Below, in pieces: positions 6,992-8,097 of a DNA stretch of 8,097 nucleotides. The translations under genes were made by a program, and so were the position numbers. The stretch is from an uncultured Rhodospirillales bacterium. Its GTDB lineage: Bacteria > Pseudomonadota > Alphaproteobacteria > Rhodospirillales > 2-02-FULL-58-16. The notes beneath the pieces were generated by a model. That model searched no databases and was not told the origin of the DNA. It was given only the letters and a program-made list of their open reading frames with translations. Where the stretch lies: contig CAJXGZ010000101.1 in assembly GCA_913053795.1 (NCBI GenBank), positions 1 to 8,097 on the forward strand. Reading direction: 5' to 3'. Positions within the stretch are counted from its first letter, which is position 1; every line of letters starts with the position of its first letter.

Positions 6992-7007
6992 TTGATAAAT
7001 ATATCAA
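6992..7007. promoter_or_regulatory. Operator-like palindrome upstream of the ParB-like gene
   Basis: TTGATA-AATA-TATCAA has perfect 6-base arms around a 4-base centre. It lies 24 bases upstream of the ParB-like start codon, between it and any promoter. An equivalent palindrome with the same arms and spacing precedes the primase gene (7504-7519), so both may bind one dimeric regulator. Confidence 0.6.
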
Positions 7008-7024
7008 ACTAACCCAATGCCAGT

Positions 7025-7030
7025 TTGATA
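7025..7030. promoter_or_regulatory. Single TTGATA half-site
   Basis: One more copy of the TTGATA word found in the flanking palindromes, lying between the operator-like site at 6992-7007 and the inverted repeat at 7033-7066. It has no matching TATCAA at 4-base spacing. In AT-rich DNA a 6-base word can recur by chance, so this is weak on its own. Confidence 0.3.
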
Positions 7031-7032
7031 TT

Positions 7033-7066
7033 CTTAATTGATATTTCCTGATAAATATCAATTAAG
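7033..7066. repeat. Perfect 14-bp inverted repeat with 6-base loop
   Basis: The arms CTTAATTGATATTT (7033-7046) and AAATATCAATTAAG (7053-7066) are exact reverse complements around CCTGAT. The arms include the same TTGATA/TATCAA words as the operator-like palindromes, at wider spacing. The stem is AT-rich. A CTTTT follows on the + strand, but the low GC makes a Rho-independent terminator unlikely. It could be an extended operator or an origin cruciform. Confidence 0.65.
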
Positions 7067-7127
7067 CTTTTAGCTCAAAACACTATATACGTCATAATGT
7101 TGAGGAATTAAAGTAAAATTTATTCTC

Positions 7128-7152
7128 TAAGTCCTTTGGTGGTAAGGACTTA
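7128..7152. repeat. Hairpin repeat copy 1 (9-bp stem, 7-base loop)
   Basis: TAAGTCCTT at 7128-7136 pairs perfectly with AAGGACTTA at 7144-7152 around the loop TGGTGGT. The stem is identical to that of copy 4 and differs from copy 3 by one compensated base pair. Confidence 0.75.
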
Positions 7153-7207
7153 TACGATTATAAATAGTTAAATATGGGTTCACCTATAATAAGGTATACA
7201 CAACCTA

Positions 7208-7232
7208 TAAAGCCTTGCCAGTGAAGGGCTTA
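7208..7232. repeat. Hairpin repeat copy 2 (imperfect stem)
   Basis: TAAAGCCTT at 7208-7216 faces AAGGGCTTA at 7224-7232 around GCCAGTG, with two mismatched positions. The right arm is identical to that of copy 3. The loop is the exact reverse complement of copy 3's loop, so this copy is copy 3 inverted with small changes in the left arm. Confidence 0.65.
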
Positions 7233-7240
7233 TGTGTTCT

Positions 7241-7310
7241 GAACGAAGTCCCGAATACGTAAGCCCTTCACTGGCAAGGGCTTAGGCTATAACGCTTGAA
7301 ATGAGTCCCG
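7241..7310 (+). repeat. Degenerate 13-base direct repeat flanking hairpin copy 3
   Basis: GAACGAAGTCCCG at 7241-7253 and GAAATGAGTCCCG at 7298-7310 agree at 10 of 13 positions and lie on either side of hairpin copy 3. The match is short and could be chance, but AGTCCCG is GC-rich against this AT-rich background. Confidence 0.35.
7260..7284. repeat. Hairpin repeat copy 3 (9-bp stem, 7-base loop)
   Basis: TAAGCCCTT at 7260-7268 pairs perfectly with AAGGGCTTA at 7276-7284 around CACTGGC. Compared with copies 1 and 4, the fifth stem pair changes from T-A to C-G on both arms, a compensated change that keeps the stem intact. Confidence 0.75.
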
Positions 7311-7384
7311 CTTCTCTACTATATTCTGTATTATTTATTTTCAAACATTGCCCATAAAGATGGTCAATAATATATAATAAGTGC

Positions 7385-7409
7385 TAAGTCCTTGATATCA
7401 AAGGACTTA
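7385..7409. repeat. Hairpin repeat copy 4 (9-bp stem, 7-base loop)
   Basis: TAAGTCCTT at 7385-7393 pairs perfectly with AAGGACTTA at 7401-7409 around GATATCA. The stem sequence and dimensions equal copy 1. The centre also contains TTGATATCAA, which joins the operator half-words without a spacer. Confidence 0.75.
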
Positions 7410-7449
7410 AAAACAGCTTTAGATTTATAGACAATAGCCGTATATAGTA

Positions 7450-7478
7450 TTGTACTCGTTGTATTGTAACAATATATT
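7450..7478 (+). promoter_or_regulatory. Putative sigma70-type promoter for the primase gene
   Basis: TTGTAC at 7450-7455 and TATATT at 7473-7478 are separated by 17 bases, the ideal spacing for -35 and -10 boxes. Transcription would start near 7485, about 45 bases before the primase start codon and upstream of the operator-like palindrome at 7504-7519. AT-rich DNA yields such matches often. Confidence 0.4.
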
Positions 7479-7499
7479 ACACTGTAAAGAAACGTTACA
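7465..7499. promoter_or_regulatory. TGTAA-type dyads near the putative promoter
   Basis: TGTAAC at 7465-7470 and GTTACA at 7494-7499 are inverted copies, with an inner perfect palindrome TTACACTGTAA at 7477-7487 between them. They overlap the putative -10 box and transcription start, so they could be a second regulatory site. The evidence is symmetry alone. Confidence 0.35.
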
Positions 7500-7503
7500 C
7501 ATA

Positions 7504-7519
7504 TTGATATTTATATCAA
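7504..7519. promoter_or_regulatory. Operator-like palindrome before the primase gene
   Basis: TTGATA-TTTA-TATCAA has the same arms and spacing as the palindrome at 6992-7007. Its right end touches the ribosome site AAAGGGG (7518-7524), so a bound protein would block both transcription and access to the start region. Confidence 0.6.
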
Positions 7520-7529
7520 AGGGGATTAG

Positions 7530-8097
7530 ATGGTGACAAAGACAGAAACTATTAAGAATTTTCTACAAGCAAAAGCTAGATCGGACTTATCTGATTTATA
7601 TAATCATGATATGGAGTGTCAAGTAAATGTATCTCAAGATGGTGGTGAACGTATTGAAGGTGAATATAAGGGCAGCCACTGGCATGGCTGGAGTGATGGG
7701 TTACAGACTTGGAAAGCTATCAGAGTGCCTTATAATGCGAATACTGAACCTTTCTTTGTTGATACTAAAATGACTTATGATATTATACACGCCGAAGCCA
7801 TAGGTATGTCAGGTTGGGATTGGAAGAATAAGCAAAGCTGTTGGGTTGCTTTCGATTTTGATGCTTTAATCGGGCATTCTGATAGACATGCTAAGAAATT
7901 GACAAATGATGATTTAATCAAATTAGAAAGTATCGCTTGTGAAATACCTTGGGTGACTGTGAGACGCTCAACATCAGGGGCAGGGTTACATTTATACGTC
8001 TTTCTAAGTGAAGTTAGAACCGAAACTAGACGTGAACATGCTGCCTTAGCTAGATCTATAATTGGGTTATTATCTGCACTAACCGGATACCCTTTCT
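7530..8097 (+). CDS. Archaeo-eukaryotic primase (AEP/PrimPol-like) replication protein, 3' truncated by window end
   Basis: The ATG at 7530 follows AAAGGGG at 7518-7524. The frame stays open for 189 codons to the window edge. The protein likely primes, and perhaps extends, DNA for a phage or plasmid replicon. The sequence shows WVAFDFDAL around residues 105-113, where D109 and D111 fit the first metal-binding hhDhD motif of AEP primases. SGAGLHLYVFL at 149-159 follows, where H154 fits the sxH motif that contacts the incoming nucleotide. The helix EHAALARSIIGLLSALTG (169-186) also looks family-like. The third catalytic aspartate and any fused helicase or Zn-binding region would lie downstream. 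An N-terminal region of about 100 residues rich in W and H (SHWHGWSDG) precedes the catalytic fold and is not one I can name. Codon use is AT-rich like the ParB-like gene and unlike the left half. Confidence 0.75.
   Translation, partial: MVTKTETIKNFLQAKARSDLSDLYNHDMECQVNVSQDGGERIEGEYKGSHWHGWSDGLQTWKAIRVPYNANTEPFFVDTKMTYDIIHAEAIGMSGWDWKNKQSCWVAFDFDALIGHSDRHAKKLTNDDLIKLESIACEIPWVTVRRSTSGAGLHLYVFLSEVRTETRREHAALARSIIGLLSALTGYPF

Larger units (their letters stand above)
7208..7284. repeat. Larger inverted repeat formed by hairpin copies 2 and 3
   Basis: Apart from a missing base near its outer end, bases 7210-7232 are the reverse complement of 7260-7284, with 27 bases between (7233-7259). The region can therefore fold either as two small hairpins or as one long stem of over 20 pairs. 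Confidence 0.65.
6969..7529. other. Palindrome-rich 561-base divergent intergenic region
   Basis: This AT-rich stretch separates the divergent ParB-like and primase genes and contains no convincing gene. It holds the operator-like palindromes, the 14-bp inverted repeat, four related hairpins and a putative promoter listed separately, plus an 8-base direct repeat ACCTATAA (7182-7189 and 7203-7210). Its position next to a primase gene and its density of dyads suggest a control region and possibly a replication origin; that role is inference. Confidence 0.6.

Noticed and set aside
7128..7409. CRISPR array
   Set aside because: The repeats are short self-complementary hairpins with irregular spacing, one copy is degenerate, and the units are not in a regular direct-repeat/spacer pattern. 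No cas genes are present.
7128..7409. Rho-independent terminators
   Set aside because: The hairpins lack a following T-tract on either strand and lie between divergent promoters rather than at gene ends.

Overview
The window consists of two unrelated halves joined at about 6675-6698. Bases 1 to about 6690 are GC-rich, tightly packed and entirely on the + strand, with bacterial respiratory and tetrapyrrole-enzyme families. The gene style resembles a proteobacterium or a Nitrospira-like respiratory lineage, but no marker gene fixes the taxon. From about 6700 to 8097 the DNA is strikingly AT-rich, carries divergent genes and many palindromes, and looks like a phage or plasmid replication region.

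GC-rich half: the C-terminal part of a cytochrome bd-like (CydA-like) membrane oxidase subunit (1-579); a membrane-anchored c-type cytochrome with a duplicated, heme-less second half (584-1327); a second c-type cytochrome behind three membrane spans (1343-2107); a long exported protein with two c-type heme sites, an ethylbenzene-dehydrogenase-like heme b domain and a C-terminal anchor (2100-3656); a double universal-stress protein with tandem PCP_red-like domains (3677-5311); a radical SAM/SPASM protein of the NirJ/AhbD type that also ends in a PCP_red-like domain (5315-6631); and the first ~25 codons of an FAD-dependent oxidoreductase, possibly of the protoporphyrinogen oxidase family (from 6624). 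Gaps of 20 bases or fewer, or overlaps, suggest one operon. The first four genes look like an electron-transfer module feeding a bd-like terminal oxidase. The last three look like an accessory group, possibly for heme or tetrapyrrole maturation.

AT-rich half: a ParB-like gene fragment on the - strand (6968 down to the junction), a 561-base intergenic region (6969-7529), and the first 189 codons of an archaeo-eukaryotic-type primase on the + strand (7530 to the window end). The intergenic region holds four 25-base hairpins of one family (TAAGYCCTT-N7-AAGGRCTTA), a perfect 14-bp inverted repeat, and two near-identical palindromes (TTGATA-N4-TATCAA), one upstream of each divergent gene. This fits a replication/control region with a shared repressor and possibly an origin, by inference.

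The two halves meet inside two truncated genes on opposite strands. About 24 bases can be read plausibly as both the FAD gene and parB. This is the pattern expected of an assembly misjoin through a short shared word, although a real illegitimate insertion cannot be excluded from sequence alone. The halves should be interpreted separately until the junction is verified.
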